Source: an uncultured Mycoplasmatota bacterium (GTDB taxonomy: Bacteria > Bacillota_I > Bacilli_A > RF39 > UBA660). Taken from it: 53,383 nt of DNA. Below are positions 1 through 8,756 of this stretch, piece by piece (positions within the stretch are counted from its first letter, which is position 1; every line of letters starts with the position of its first letter). The DNA is taken from contig CANSRH010000011.1 in assembly GCA_947649365.1 (NCBI GenBank), forward strand, positions 1 to 53,383. The letters are read 5' to 3'. The notes beneath the pieces were generated by a model. The model did not search any database. It was not told where the DNA came from and was given only the letters and a program-made list of their open reading frames with translations. A program made the translations under genes and the position numbers.

Positions 1-96
1 TAGATTTTACCTAGCCTAGATTCATATTTCTATTTAAAACTGTTAAAGTAGGGTGCAATCCGAAGAATTTATTCCAAAAATTATTGTTAACAAATC

Positions 97-125
97 TTGC
101 TTCTTACCATTAAGTAAGTTATAAT
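97..125 (+). promoter_or_regulatory. Sigma-A-type promoter
   Basis: TTGCTT (97-102), a 17-nt spacer and TATAAT (120-125) lie 30 nt before the first gene. The spacing and -10 are canonical. The upstream stretch 1-96 shows nothing else recognisable. Confidence 0.6.
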
Positions 126-154
126 TGTAATGAATAATAAAGGAGGAAAAGAAA

Positions 155-895
155 ATGAAGAAAAACAATAAAGGATTTATTGCTATCTCATTAATCTATT
201 CCTTCTTTTTAGTTTTTTTAGTCACATTATTAATGATTTTAGCAAACTATGCTCATAATCGTGTTTTATTAAGTAGTGTAAAAAAAGAAACCCAAAATTA
301 TCTTAATGGCTTAGCAGAATTCAATCCTGTACAATTAGAAAAAAAAGATTATATGGAAGGGGAAGAAGTAAATGTTGCGTCCAATTCATGGATTGTTTTA
401 GAAGATGAAGGAACAGAGGTAAGATTAATATTAAAAAGAAATCTTACCGAAACAGAAATTTCTGAAGCTTTATCACTTCAAGAACTGAACAATATAGCAA
501 ACAGTAACACTATATCCATGTGTTTAAATACTTACCATCCTAAGTATTGTCATTATAGTTCAAATTCTACTTTTAGCGAATACAAATGGAGTACTAGCTT
601 AGCAAAAATAGTATTGGAGTATTGGTTTGAAAATTCTGCAATTCTAAAAAAAGCACGTGATACGGGTAACCTAGTAAAACAAGATTTTAGTGATGGGAAA
701 GAACTCTACAATGAGTATATTCGTTTACCTTTGGCAGCAGAAAGTTCTCTAGTAAATGATCCAAACTGTTGGTCTTTAACATTTTCTTATCGAGCTGACG
801 GAATAAGTTATTTAAACATTCAAGGAACCAATGTACCTGCTCATTCCACATACAAAACGATTCGTCCTGTAATAAAAATAAAAAAAGCTAGTTAA
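155..895 (+). CDS. Membrane-anchored protein with pilin-like N-terminus
   Basis: This 246-residue protein opens with a short basic stretch, a glycine-phenylalanine and a long hydrophobic helix (residues 7-32, GFIAISLIYSFFLV...). That resembles a class III prepilin peptidase site. The Glu expected at position 5 of the mature pilin is replaced by Ser, so pilus assembly is doubtful. The rest is a soluble extracytoplasmic domain with several Cys (CLNTYHPKYC around residue 123, and C near 206), compatible with a disulfide. The ATG has a strong AAAGGAGG site. It ends 8 nt inside the convergent DUF368 gene. No family name is recognised for the C-terminal domain; function unknown. Confidence 0.75.
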   Translation: MKKNNKGFIAISLIYSFFLVFLVTLLMILANYAHNRVLLSSVKKETQNYLNGLAEFNPVQLEKKDYMEGEEVNVASNSWIVLEDEGTEVRLILKRNLTETEISEALSLQELNNIANSNTISMCLNTYHPKYCHYSSNSTFSEYKWSTSLAKIVLEYWFENSAILKKARDTGNLVKQDFSDGKELYNEYIRLPLAAESSLVNDPNCWSLTFSYRADGISYLNIQGTNVPAHSTYKTIRPVIKIKKAS

Positions 896-1700
896 AACGT
901 TTAAGAAAATGACAGAACCAAAAACTAATACAGAGTGGAAAAAGAAAAAACAAAATAGAAGAAATTTCCAAAGTAGGAAGAGGTAAAAGAATAAAAGCAC
1001 TCATAAGAACCATACCGAGAACCACATTTAAAAAAGAGTTTCGGTATTTTTTTAAACAAAACAAAGAAAATTTACTTCCTAAATAAAAACCCAACATATC
1101 CCCTAAAAAGTAGAAGAAAAGAGGAAGTAAAAAAATAAGTGTTTGCAAACTTAAATTAGCCAAATAGGATTTATATAAAAAATAAGGACCAAGAATCATC
1201 ATCACCATAGAACCAGATACACCAGGGAGAATAGTAAAAAAGCCATCAATCATTCCAAAAAAAGCAAACGAAATTAAGAAAAAAAGAGTAATTGCAGGAT
1301 ATTCCAAAATAACAACTGCACTTTGTGTATGAAGCAAAGAAAGAAAATAAATGAAAAAAGCCCCTAGGAAAAAAGGAAAAGGGCGAAAAGATATGCTTTC
1401 ATTTTTCATGAAAGAAGGAAGTTGAAACAATACAAAACCGCTAAACAATACCATTGTTGCTTCTGGTAAGAAGAAAAACAAAAGTTCAATGATTCGCGCA
1501 AAAGTAATTGAACCTAAAAAAATACCTAGGACAAAACAAAACAAAATCCATTTATTTTTTCGATCACGAAAATGAGCAATTGCAAAAGCAATTTCTTCAT
1601 ATTTTTTCATAAGAACCAAAATGGTTCCCCCGCTAATTCCAGGAACAAGACTCACCACACCTACTAAAAACCCTGTAAAAAAATTCATAAATTTCACCAA
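888..1700 (-). CDS. DUF368 family membrane protein (PopT-like polyprenyl-phosphate transporter)
   Basis: This 270-residue polytopic membrane protein has two inverted-repeat-like glycine motifs: VPGISGGT at residues 19-26 and LPGVSGS near residue 158. That is the hallmark of DUF368. DUF368 proteins (PopT) have been shown to recycle undecaprenyl phosphate across the membrane, feeding cell-wall and teichoic-acid synthesis. Assignment of that substrate here rests on the family alone. An alternative ATG lies four codons downstream (1688). The gene is divergent from lemA, with about 67 nt between starts, and convergent with the pilin-like gene, overlapping it by 8 nt. Confidence 0.85.
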   Translation of the reverse strand: MVKFMNFFTGFLVGVVSLVPGISGGTILVLMKKYEEIAFAIAHFRDRKNKWILFCFVLGIFLGSITFARIIELLFFFLPEATMVLFSGFVLFQLPSFMKNESISFRPFPFFLGAFFIYFLSLLHTQSAVVILEYPAITLFFLISFAFFGMIDGFFTILPGVSGSMVMMILGPYFLYKSYLANLSLQTLIFLLPLFFYFLGDMLGFYLGSKFSLFCLKKYRNSFLNVVLGMVLMSAFILLPLPTLEISSILFFLFPLCISFWFCHFLKRFN

Positions 1701-1716
1701 TTCAATCTATGCTTTA

Positions 1717-1745
1717 TTGCACATAAATAGAACTTGTGATAAGAT
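1717..1745 (+). promoter_or_regulatory. Promoter of lemA
   Basis: TTGCAC (1717-1722), a 17-nt spacer and TAAGAT (1740-1745), with TG just upstream of the -10 (extended -10 character), precede the lemA ribosome-binding site. Confidence 0.5.
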
Positions 1746-1767
1746 AAAAATAAGAGGAGGTAGACAA

Positions 1768-2325
1768 ATGTCTAAATGGATGATTATAGGAATTGTAGTA
1801 GTAATTGTACTTATTATCCTTTGGGTAATCGCTACATATAATAAACTTGTTGTTTTAAGAAACAGAGTAAAAGACCAATGGGCACAAATAGATGTACAAT
1901 TAAAAAGAAGATTTGACTTAATTCCAAATTTGGTAGAAACAGTAAAAGGATATACCAAACATGAAAGCGAAACATTAGAAAATGTAATCAAAGCTAGAAA
2001 TACATTTTTAAGTGCAACGACACCAGAAGGAGAAATGGAAGCCAATGGAGAGCTTACAAAAGCCATTTCGAAATTATTTGCTCTAACAGAAAGCTATCCT
2101 GACTTAAAAGCCAATACAAACTTTTTAGAATTACAAACAGAATTACAAGCAACAGAAGAAAAGATTGCAAGTGCTAGACAATTTTATAACGATACTGTTT
2201 TAACGTACAACAACAAAGTAGAAATGGTACCAAGCAATATAATAGCTTCTATGTTTAAATTTGAACGCAAAGCATTCTTTGAAGCAAATGAAACAGAAAG
2301 AGAAAATGTCCAAGTGAAATTTTAA
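1768..2325 (+). CDS. lemA: LemA family membrane protein
   Basis: This 185-residue protein has one N-terminal membrane helix (residues 5-25) followed by the LemA helical bundle. The diagnostic run [20 protein letters not shown] is present, as is [16 protein letters not shown], and a conserved C-terminal part contains ...[14 protein letters not shown]. The start is placed at 1768 because AGAGGAGG sits 8 nt upstream; an open frame extends further upstream but enters the divergent promoter region. LemA proteins are membrane-associated, and their biochemical role is not settled. The partner DUF2207 gene follows after 40 nt, a pairing seen in many bacteria and suggesting a joint envelope function. 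Confidence 0.93.
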   Translation: MSKWMIIGIVVVIVLIILWVIATYNKLVVLRNRVKDQWAQIDVQLKRRFDLIPNLVETVKGYTKHESETLENVIKARNTFLSATTPEGEMEANGELTKAISKLFALTESYPDLKANTNFLELQTELQATEEKIASARQFYNDTVLTYNNKVEMVPSNIIASMFKFERKAFFEANETERENVQVKF

Positions 2326-2350
2326 GCAAGACGCTTAAAATTTTCTTTTT
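2317..2350 (+). terminator. Hairpin between lemA and the DUF2207 gene
   Basis: An 11-bp perfect stem (2317-2327 with 2333-2343, loop AAGAC) that includes the lemA stop codon is followed by TTCTTTTT. It has the form of an intrinsic terminator or attenuator that would lower DUF2207 expression relative to lemA. Confidence 0.65.
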
Positions 2351-2365
2351 AAAAGGAGCCCAAAA

Positions 2366-4252
2366 ATGAAAAAATTAGCAAAAACAATTCTTTTAGTTCT
2401 ATTATGTTTTCCTTTAACAATAAAAGCAAGCCAAGTGGATTATACCATTACAAATTATTATATAGATGCCAATATTTTAGAAAATGGTGATATAAAAGTT
2501 ACGGAACTCATTGTGCTTGATGGAACATTTAATGGATACATTCGAGATATTGTTTACAAAAATAGTCGATTAGAAAACGATGGCTACAAAAACAACCAAA
2601 GATACAATGCAAGCAACATAGAAATCCTAGAAATTGCTGCAAAAAAAGTCAAAAATGTAAGTTTTAAAACAATGGAAGAAACTGGTTATACCTCTTTAAG
2701 CGAAAATAAAGCCTCCAATTTAGGATATGTAGAAAGTAAAATTACAGATGGAAAAAGTTACAAAATGTATTTCCGAAGTAACGACGAAAAAGTAGCTTTC
2801 AAAATTACCTATATGTTAAAAGATGTAGCAGTACTTCATCAAGATGTAGGAGAAATCTATTGGACCTTTATTGGGAAAGATTACGAGGACAGAATAAAAG
2901 ATTTACAAATCAAAGTCAATCTACCAAACATAGATACTACAGACAAATTTCGCGTGTGGGCACATGGAGACATGACGGGTGAAATAAGAGCGTATGAAAA
3001 TCGTTATGCTCTAGCAACAATCAAAAAACTAGACGCCCATAGTTCTGTAGATATTCGATTAACCTTTCAGCCAAACCTATTGAATAAAAATGAAGTAATG
3101 AAAAAAACAGGAAGCGATGCATTAGAAGGAATTATTGAAGTAGAAACCGAAAGAGCAGAAGAGCAAAACAAAAAAAGAGAACAAATCAAAAAAATCTATT
3201 ATACATTTGTAGGTTTCACTATTCTTTATTATATTGCCATCATCATTGCTTGGATTTATGTTTATATAAAATACGATAAAGAATACAAAAGTAAATTTAG
3301 AAACGAATACAATAGAGAATTTATTGAGGATTACAATGTCGAGGTGGTAGATTATTTAATGAATAAAAAAATCACCTCCAATGCAATGAGTGCTTCCATA
3401 ATGAATTTAATCTATAAAAAAGTAATTACGGTAGAAGAAATTCCTAACGAAAAAAAGAAAAAAGAATACCAATTTACTTTAAACGAAAATCCAGAAAAAA
3501 TAAACGAAACGGAGAAGTATCTAATTGATTTTCTATTTAATAAAGTAGGACACGAGAACACATTTACTAGTAAAGAATTAAAAGAGTATGCCAAAAGTAC
3601 CAAAACTTGTGAAAAATTTGGAAGTAGTTACACCGCATGGAAAAGCAAAGTCATTCTTGATGGAAAAAAACAAGAATTTTATGAAACCCATCATCAAGCA
3701 TCAGCAATAGGATTCATCTTTTTACTCCTTGCCATTTTATTAAATGTTCTTATAACGATAAACAATGCTGTTATACCATTATCGTTTTTGGCAACCTTTG
3801 TAGCAGTTGTATTCCTAATCTACACACTAACATTTACCAAAAGAAGCAAAAAAGGTGTAGAACACTATGCAAAATGGAAAGCATTTAAAAAATTTTTGAA
3901 TGACTTTGGTACATTTGAAACCAAAGAATTACCAGAAATTATTTTATGGGAAAGATATATGGTCTATGCAACCATATTTGGTCTAGCAGAAAAAGTTGCC
4001 AAAACAATGAACGTTAAAATAAAAGAATTAGAAGCATCAGGAATCTATACAACGAGTTATTATCCAACATTCAGTGATTGGTATTTCTACAATTCTTTAA
4101 ACAATATCTTTACAAGTACCATTAGTGCGAATAGTGCAGCCATTACTTCATTGCATGCTAATTCCTCTTCATCAAGTGGAAGTGGTTTTGGTGGAGGATT
4201 CTCTAGTGGTGGAGGATTCGGCGGCGGCGGAGGTGGAGGCCGAGGCTTTTAA
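2366..4252 (+). CDS. DUF2207 domain membrane protein with glycine-rich tail
   Basis: This 628-residue protein has a signal peptide (about residues 1-21), then the extracytoplasmic DUF2207 beta-rich domain (YYIDANILENGDIKVTE at its start). A membrane helix lies near residues 272-298, followed by a cytoplasmic region and a pair of helices near 448-490. A very glycine/serine-rich C-terminus ends in GGGFGGGGGGGRGF. This domain order is typical of the family found beside LemA. The start follows AAAAGGAG. The function is unproven; context suggests an envelope complex with LemA. Confidence 0.9.
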   Translation: MKKLAKTILLVLLCFPLTIKASQVDYTITNYYIDANILENGDIKVTELIVLDGTFNGYIRDIVYKNSRLENDGYKNNQRYNASNIEILEIAAKKVKNVSFKTMEETGYTSLSENKASNLGYVESKITDGKSYKMYFRSNDEKVAFKITYMLKDVAVLHQDVGEIYWTFIGKDYEDRIKDLQIKVNLPNIDTTDKFRVWAHGDMTGEIRAYENRYALATIKKLDAHSSVDIRLTFQPNLLNKNEVMKKTGSDALEGIIEVETERAEEQNKKREQIKKIYYTFVGFTILYYIAIIIAWIYVYIKYDKEYKSKFRNEYNREFIEDYNVEVVDYLMNKKITSNAMSASIMNLIYKKVITVEEIPNEKKKKEYQFTLNENPEKINETEKYLIDFLFNKVGHENTFTSKELKEYAKSTKTCEKFGSSYTAWKSKVILDGKKQEFYETHHQASAIGFIFLLLAILLNVLITINNAVIPLSFLATFVAVVFLIYTLTFTKRSKKGVEHYAKWKAFKKFLNDFGTFETKELPEIILWERYMVYATIFGLAEKVAKTMNVKIKELEASGIYTTSYYPTFSDWYFYNSLNNIFTSTISANSAAITSLHANSSSSSGSGFGGGFSSGGGFGGGGGGGRGF

Positions 4253-4265
4253 CCCTAATAATTAG

Positions 4266-4293
4266 AAAAAGGAAACAAAACTTCCTTTTTTTT
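4266..4293 (+). terminator. Intrinsic terminator after the DUF2207 gene
   Basis: AAAAAGGAA (4266-4274) pairs with TTCCTTTTT (4282-4290), and the U-tract continues to 4293. Confidence 0.8.
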
Positions 4294-4333
4294 CATGGTC
4301 TTCTATGCTAAAATAAAGGAAATAGGTGGTTGT

Positions 4334-4966
4334 ATGCAAAAGGTTATTAATGGGAATCCAGTAGAAATCATTATAGTTAGAAAAAACAACAAAAACATCT
4401 ACTTACGTTTCAAAGAAGATCATAAACTCTATGCCACATGTAACAAATGGGTAACAGAAGGTCAAATTGAAAAACTAATCGACGACAACATCGAAAAAAT
4501 AACCAAAATGTACCAAAGCATTACAAAAACAACCTACAATGATTCTTTCTTTAACTATTTAGGAAAAAAATACACAATTTGTTATAACGAAAACATAAAA
4601 ACCCCTTATTTTGACAGCGACCTTATATTTGTAAAAAACGAAAAAGACTTAAAGAAATTTTATCAAAAAGAATGCTTACGGATTTTTGAAAGTGAAATGA
4701 ATCGTATTTTGCCATATTTTAAAGACATCCCTAAATTTACACTAAAAATAAGAAACATGAAAACAAGATGGGGAGTAAACAATCAAGGAAGCAAAAGTAT
4801 AACATTAAATAGTGAATTATTAAAAAAAGATATGGATTTACTCGATTATGTCATTATTCATGAACTTTGTCACTTTTATGAACCCAATCATAGTTCTAGA
4901 TTTTGGGCTCATGTAGAAAAATACTATCCTAAATACAAAGAAGCAAGAAAACGTTTAAGGAGTTGA
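4334..4966 (+). CDS. YgjP-like (M48-type) metallopeptidase domain protein
   Basis: This 210-residue protein carries the zinc-protease signature IIHELCHFYEPNHSSRFW, in which HExxH plus a downstream His/Glu region gives the YgjP/DUF45 pattern. RNMKTRWGVNNQGSKSITLN is the usual conserved segment before it. The start at 4334 is chosen because AGGTGG lies 6 nt upstream; an in-frame ATG at 4295 lacks a ribosome-binding site. A TAAAAT box at about 4308 probably serves as -10. The next gene starts 5 nt after the stop, so these two and rimM-trmD look co-transcribed. The substrate is unknown. Confidence 0.85.
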   Translation: MQKVINGNPVEIIIVRKNNKNIYLRFKEDHKLYATCNKWVTEGQIEKLIDDNIEKITKMYQSITKTTYNDSFFNYLGKKYTICYNENIKTPYFDSDLIFVKNEKDLKKFYQKECLRIFESEMNRILPYFKDIPKFTLKIRNMKTRWGVNNQGSKSITLNSELLKKDMDLLDYVIIHELCHFYEPNHSSRFWAHVEKYYPKYKEARKRLRS

Positions 4967-4971
4967 TACAA

Positions 4972-5691
4972 ATGGACATTACATCGTTACAAAATACACA
5001 TGTAAAAGAATGGGTGAAATTAAATAATAAAAAATATAGAGATGAGACAGGTTTATTTTTAATTGAAGGTGATCATTTAATTGAAGAAGCAAAAAAAGAA
5101 AAATATATAGAAACGATTATCACCATCAACAAAAAAGAAACCGCAGATTTTTATATAACACCAGAAATTATGAAAAAAATTTCCAACCAAAAAAGTATTG
5201 CACAGATAGTAGCTGTATGTAAAAAAAAGCAAGAAAAACCAATAGGAAACAAAGTTCTTGTATTGGACGGAATACAAGATCCTGGGAATTTAGGAACCAT
5301 AATACGAAGTGCCGTAGCATTTTCCTTTGACACCATTCTCTTAAGTGAAGACTCCGTTGACTTATACAATGAAAAAACCATAAGAGCAACAGAAGGAATG
5401 TTATTTAAAATAAACATTGTAAGAAAAAACATTCACGAAGCCTTAAACAAAATGAAAAATGATTATCAAATTTTAATCACCGATGTAAAAAAAGGCAAAA
5501 AAGGAAGCGAAATCACCAAAAAAGAAAAAATAGCTCTAATTATTGGAAATGAAGGAAATGGAATCAAAGAAACCACCAAAATATTTGCAAGTGAGTACAT
5601 AAAAATTCCCATGAATCCAAACTGCGAGTCCCTAAACGCAGGAGTAGCAGCAAGTATTTTAATGTATGAATTAGGTGGTACAAATGACTAA
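4972..5691 (+). CDS. TrmH/SpoU family RNA 2'-O-methyltransferase
   Basis: This 239-residue protein has an N-terminal substrate-binding domain (residues 1-85) and a C-terminal SPOUT knot. All three SpoU motifs are present: LDGIQDPGNLGTIIRSA (about 91-107), IIGNEGNGI (about 182-190) and PMNPNCESLNAGVAASIL (about 205-222). The enzyme should transfer a methyl from S-adenosylmethionine to a ribose in rRNA or tRNA; the exact target cannot be told. The ATG at 4972 follows AAGGAG; an upstream TTG at 4963 is less likely. It overlaps rimM by 8 nt. Confidence 0.9.
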   Translation: MDITSLQNTHVKEWVKLNNKKYRDETGLFLIEGDHLIEEAKKEKYIETIITINKKETADFYITPEIMKKISNQKSIAQIVAVCKKKQEKPIGNKVLVLDGIQDPGNLGTIIRSAVAFSFDTILLSEDSVDLYNEKTIRATEGMLFKINIVRKNIHEALNKMKNDYQILITDVKKGKKGSEITKKEKIALIIGNEGNGIKETTKIFASEYIKIPMNPNCESLNAGVAASILMYELGGTND

Positions 5692-6178
5692 ATACATATA
5701 TCTAGGGAAAATAGTAAACACACATGGAATTAAAGGGGAACTTCGTCTTCTAAGTAACTTTGAAAGAAAAGAACTTGTCTTCAAACCATCCTTTCCTATC
5801 TTTATTGGGAAAGAAAAACAAAAAGAAAAAATAGCTACATATCGTCCTCACAAAGAATTTGACATGGTTACATTAGAAGGATACAAAAATATCAACGAAG
5901 TCTTAAAATACAAAGGAAAAAACGTCTACATAGATAGAGAAGAATTGCATTTAAATGAAAGAGACTACCTATACGAAGAATTAATTGGCTTACAAGTGTA
6001 CGAAAAAAAAGAAAAACTAGGCACAGTAAAAAATATTGTGTATAATAAAAGCAATATTTTATTATATATTGAAGGAGAAAAAAACTTCTATATCCCTTTA
6101 AACCAAGCTTACCTAAAAAAAGTAAACAAAAAGGAAGAAAAAATAGAAGTAGAAAATGCCAAAGGACTGATTCTATGA
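5684..6178 (+). CDS. rimM: Ribosome maturation factor RimM
   Basis: This 164-residue protein has an N-terminal RimM beta-barrel (LGKIVNTHGIKGELRL at residues 6-21) and a C-terminal PRC-barrel (EELIGLQVYEKKEKLGTVKNI). RimM binds S19 and assists maturation of the 30S head. The start at 5684 follows GGTGG and overlaps the previous gene by 8 nt. The gene is coupled to trmD by an ATGA overlap, as in many Firmicutes. Confidence 0.93.
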   Translation: MTKYIYLGKIVNTHGIKGELRLLSNFERKELVFKPSFPIFIGKEKQKEKIATYRPHKEFDMVTLEGYKNINEVLKYKGKNVYIDREELHLNERDYLYEELIGLQVYEKKEKLGTVKNIVYNKSNILLYIEGEKNFYIPLNQAYLKKVNKKEEKIEVENAKGLIL

Positions 6179-6837
6179 AGATAGATATACTAACTCTTTT
6201 TCCAGGTATGTTTGATGGGTTTCTAAGCGAATCCATTATTCATCGTGCTATAGAAAAAGGAGCTGTTAAAATCAATATCATTAATTTTAGGGAATTTTCA
6301 AAACGAAACAACCATCAAGTCGACGATACTCCTTATGGAGGAGGCGGTGGAATGGTCTTATGTCCAGAGCCACTAATTGAGGCCATCGATTCAGTAAGAA
6401 AAGAAAATACCAAAGTTCTACTCATGTGTCCCCAAGGAAGACCCTACAAGCAAGAAAAAGCAAAAAGTTTAAGCAAAGAAAGTCATCTAGTATTTGTCTG
6501 TGGTCATTACGAAGGGTTTGATGAACGAGTTCGAGCCTTTGTTGATGAAGAAATATCAATTGGAGACTATGTCTTAACAGGAGGAGAACTACCAGCACAA
6601 GTCATCTGCGATAGTATTATAAGATTATTACCAGGAGTAATCAAAGAAAACTCTAGTGAACAAGAATCGTTTACAGAAAATCTACTAGACTATCCTACGT
6701 ACACAAAGCCACAGGAATATAGGGGATTAAAAGTACCAGAAATTCTTCTCAGCGGAAACCATGCGAAAATAAAAGAATGGCGAGAAAAAGAGCAAAGAAA
6801 AAAAACAGAAGAAAAAAGAAAAGATCTATTAAACTAA
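6175..6837 (+). CDS. trmD: tRNA (guanine37-N1)-methyltransferase TrmD
   Basis: This 220-residue SPOUT enzyme is close to the usual 230-250. It shows the start MKIDILTLFPGMFDGFL, the active-site loop DDTPYGGGGGMV (about residues 50-61), the knot segment CGHYEGFDERV, and IGDYVLTGGELPA. It makes m1G37 in tRNAs that read CNN codons, preventing +1 frameshifts. The start overlaps the rimM stop (ATGA). The lysine/arginine-rich tail is typical of the family. Confidence 0.97.
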   Translation: MKIDILTLFPGMFDGFLSESIIHRAIEKGAVKINIINFREFSKRNNHQVDDTPYGGGGGMVLCPEPLIEAIDSVRKENTKVLLMCPQGRPYKQEKAKSLSKESHLVFVCGHYEGFDERVRAFVDEEISIGDYVLTGGELPAQVICDSIIRLLPGVIKENSSEQESFTENLLDYPTYTKPQEYRGLKVPEILLSGNHAKIKEWREKEQRKKTEEKRKDLLN

Positions 6838-6847
6838 GGTGAGCGAA

Positions 6848-7294
6848 ATGAAAACATATGTAATAAAAAAGAGAAACAAAAACAAAAAAATAAGCAAATT
6901 CAATTATGAAGACGAAGGATATCCCTTCAAGCCTAACATAAAAAGCGCCAATCTCATTAAAATCAATTGTTTAAATTTAATGGACAAAGAAAAAGCAAGT
7001 CCCATTTTAAAACAAAAGTTAGACAAATCGTTTCGTCGCCTTACTGCCATTATTTTAAGTGTTCTAAACGATGAGGATACGACAAGTGGAGATGCTATTA
7101 TTGCCTTAGATGAGATTGCAAAAGAAAAAAGTATCATTAGAAACAAATACAAAGAATACATAGAAAAAGCAGAACAAGAAAAATTTTTAAAACGATTGAA
7201 AGTTTTAGAAAAGGAAGTAAAAGAAAAAATAGTAGACTTAAAAATAAGAGAAGAGCAAAAATACGAAGTATTAGAAAAAGGACGAGGAAGATAA
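6848..7294 (+). CDS. Uncharacterised basic, helical protein
   Basis: This 148-residue, strongly basic protein has a Lys-rich N-terminus (YVIKKRNKNKK) and a long charged helical, possibly coiled-coil, segment from about residue 85 to the end. It was not recognised as a named family. The ATG at 6848 follows AAGGTGAG; a GTG at 6839 would place the start inside that site. It follows trmD by 10 nt in the same operon, and a new promoter lies immediately after it. Its charge suits nucleic-acid or ribosome binding, but this is only inference. Confidence 0.7.
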   Translation: MKTYVIKKRNKNKKISKFNYEDEGYPFKPNIKSANLIKINCLNLMDKEKASPILKQKLDKSFRRLTAIILSVLNDEDTTSGDAIIALDEIAKEKSIIRNKYKEYIEKAEQEKFLKRLKVLEKEVKEKIVDLKIREEQKYEVLEKGRGR

Positions 7295-7298
7295 AAAA

Positions 7299-7327
7299 TT
7301 GACAATTCAAACTCTTTCTGCTAGAAT
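7299..7327 (+). promoter_or_regulatory. Sigma-A-type promoter
   Basis: Consensus TTGACA (7299-7304), a 17-nt spacer and TAGAAT (7322-7327) lie 28 nt before the next start codon and just after the upstream stop codon. Confidence 0.75.
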
Positions 7328-7354
7328 AGAACGACGCAGAAAGGGGGAGTTTTT

Positions 7355-8125
7355 ATGATAATAAAAGGAAAAAGAAAAGCAAAGAACAAAAGGTATCTTA
7401 TAAAAAAACTGATTTTAGGATGTGAAATTCTTTTATTATCCTATCTCTTAAGTCACCTTGGAATGCAAATGGTTATTCATTCTGAAAATGTCAAAAAAAA
7501 CCAAAGAATAGAAAAACAGCAAGAAGAAAGCATAGAAAAAGAAGAAAGAATTTGCTTTTCTGAAAATGATGATTTCAGTATAAAAGAACCAAAAAAAGAA
7601 GAATTTTTAAAAGGAAATAAAATACAAGAATTTACATCTGAATGGCAATTTGTCACATTATATCGTACAATGGTATGTGATGTAAGAAATAATAAAATCT
7701 ACACATCAGGCCAATGGACAGAGATGGGAAATTATTTAACTAAAAATGCAAAAGCTCCATTTCAAGAAATGAATACTATAGAAAAAGAAGGAAAAATTTA
7801 CCCAAAATTTGTCTATGGGACGGAAGAAATAATAGAAGATATTTATAATAAAATTGTAGAAAAAATAACAGAGCAAGAGAATACAATAGAGTATAACAAT
7901 ATTTATATCATCGCAAACGAAACAATTCCTATCGACGAAGAAAAAACAAAGGATTTACAATTGTATACGTTTGAAAGAAAAACAACAAAAGGGCAATGGG
8001 AAAGCGATGGAAATCTATACTTAAGCTTTAAAACGATAAAAAATCAGGGAGCTGAAGAAACACGTTTTTGTTATATAAACAGCATAGAAATGAATTCAAT
8101 TTTAAATAAAGAAAAAACAAGATAA
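7355..8125 (+). CDS. Uncharacterised single-pass membrane protein
   Basis: This 256-residue protein has a basic N-terminus and one hydrophobic helix (residues 21-41), followed by a Lys/Glu-rich outside or soluble part. It carries sequence such as EWQFVTLYRTMVCDVRNNK and two spaced Cys. No family is recognised. AGAAAGGGGGAG precedes the ATG. It is driven by its own strong promoter and followed after 21 nt by another unknown gene, so the two probably form a bicistron. Confidence 0.7.
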   Translation: MIIKGKRKAKNKRYLIKKLILGCEILLLSYLLSHLGMQMVIHSENVKKNQRIEKQQEESIEKEERICFSENDDFSIKEPKKEEFLKGNKIQEFTSEWQFVTLYRTMVCDVRNNKIYTSGQWTEMGNYLTKNAKAPFQEMNTIEKEGKIYPKFVYGTEEIIEDIYNKIVEKITEQENTIEYNNIYIIANETIPIDEEKTKDLQLYTFERKTTKGQWESDGNLYLSFKTIKNQGAEETRFCYINSIEMNSILNKEKTR

Positions 8126-8146
8126 TAAATAGAAGGAGAAGAACAT

Positions 8147-8620
8147 ATGAGCAAAGAAAATCATCCGAATTATGGATTAAAACTAAAAGATCATCATATT
8201 AATCGTGCAGGTTTAATTGGTTGTGCAGCCATTTTAACAATAGCAAACTTAGGAGTAGAAGTAGTAAGAAATGATAGAAAAGAGCCAAAAAACGAATTGC
8301 AAATAGAAGCTATCGACGAAGAAGTGACTCTTCTAGAACAATTAGAAAGACTACTTTATGAACCAACAGCAAGTGTAATAGAATTACAAGAAAATATTCT
8401 TCTAACGTTAGAAGAATATCAAACTACTTATGAAAAAATAAGTGGTTATGAAGATACAGGAATAAGTACGTTATTAAAAGGAATAGAAAGACATATAGAA
8501 CAAGGGACATCATTAAAAGAAACAAAAGCATATGTATATGTTTGGATTATCAATACAAAGATTTTAAATGGAGAACTAATGGGAAACGAAGAAGAAATAA
8601 AACGTAAAATTGGTCTTTAA
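8147..8620 (+). CDS. Uncharacterised protein with one membrane-like helix
   Basis: This 157-residue protein has a hydrophobic segment at residues 20-38 (AGLIGCAAILTIANLG) followed by an acidic helical domain. AGAAGGAGAAG is a good ribosome-binding site. It is second in the bicistron behind the 7355 gene, inserted between trmD and rplS, genes normally adjacent in Firmicutes. No known family was recognised. Confidence 0.7.
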   Translation: MSKENHPNYGLKLKDHHINRAGLIGCAAILTIANLGVEVVRNDRKEPKNELQIEAIDEEVTLLEQLERLLYEPTASVIELQENILLTLEEYQTTYEKISGYEDTGISTLLKGIERHIEQGTSLKETKAYVYVWIINTKILNGELMGNEEEIKRKIGL

Positions 8621-8641
8621 AAAAGAGAATCATAATAACAT

Positions 8642-8670
8642 TTGCAAATTTTCTGGTTTTTTGTTATAAT
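8642..8670 (+). promoter_or_regulatory. Promoter of rplS
   Basis: TTGCAA (8642-8647), a 17-nt spacer and TATAAT (8665-8670). Transcription would begin near 8677, at the base of the leader hairpins. Confidence 0.75.
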
Positions 8671-8675
8671 GAATC

Positions 8676-8756
8676 TGCTTTTGAAAGCATGTAATCCGCT
8701 GCAAAGAAAAAAGTATGATTACAGAAGAAATATATTTTTAAGAAAGGACGAGTAGA
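8676..8756 (+). promoter_or_regulatory. Structured rplS leader (candidate L19 autoregulatory leader)
   Basis: Directly at the predicted transcript 5' end are two stacked helices. TGCTT/AAGCA (8676-8689) is immediately followed by TGTAATC (8690-8696) pairing perfectly with GATTACA (8717-8723) around a purine-rich loop with CCGCTGC. Ribosomal protein L19 leaders are known in Firmicutes. I cannot run a covariance search, so identity with that family is inference. Confidence 0.45.

Noticed and set aside
812-1000. ORF on the minus strand (62 codons)
   Set aside because: It lies in another frame of the DUF368 and pilin-like genes, has no ribosome-binding site, and its composition is that of antisense AT-rich coding DNA.
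1621-1767. N-terminal extension of LemA
   Set aside because: It would run through the lemA promoter and the divergent DUF368 start; AGAGGAGG before 1768 and the family N-terminus fix the start.
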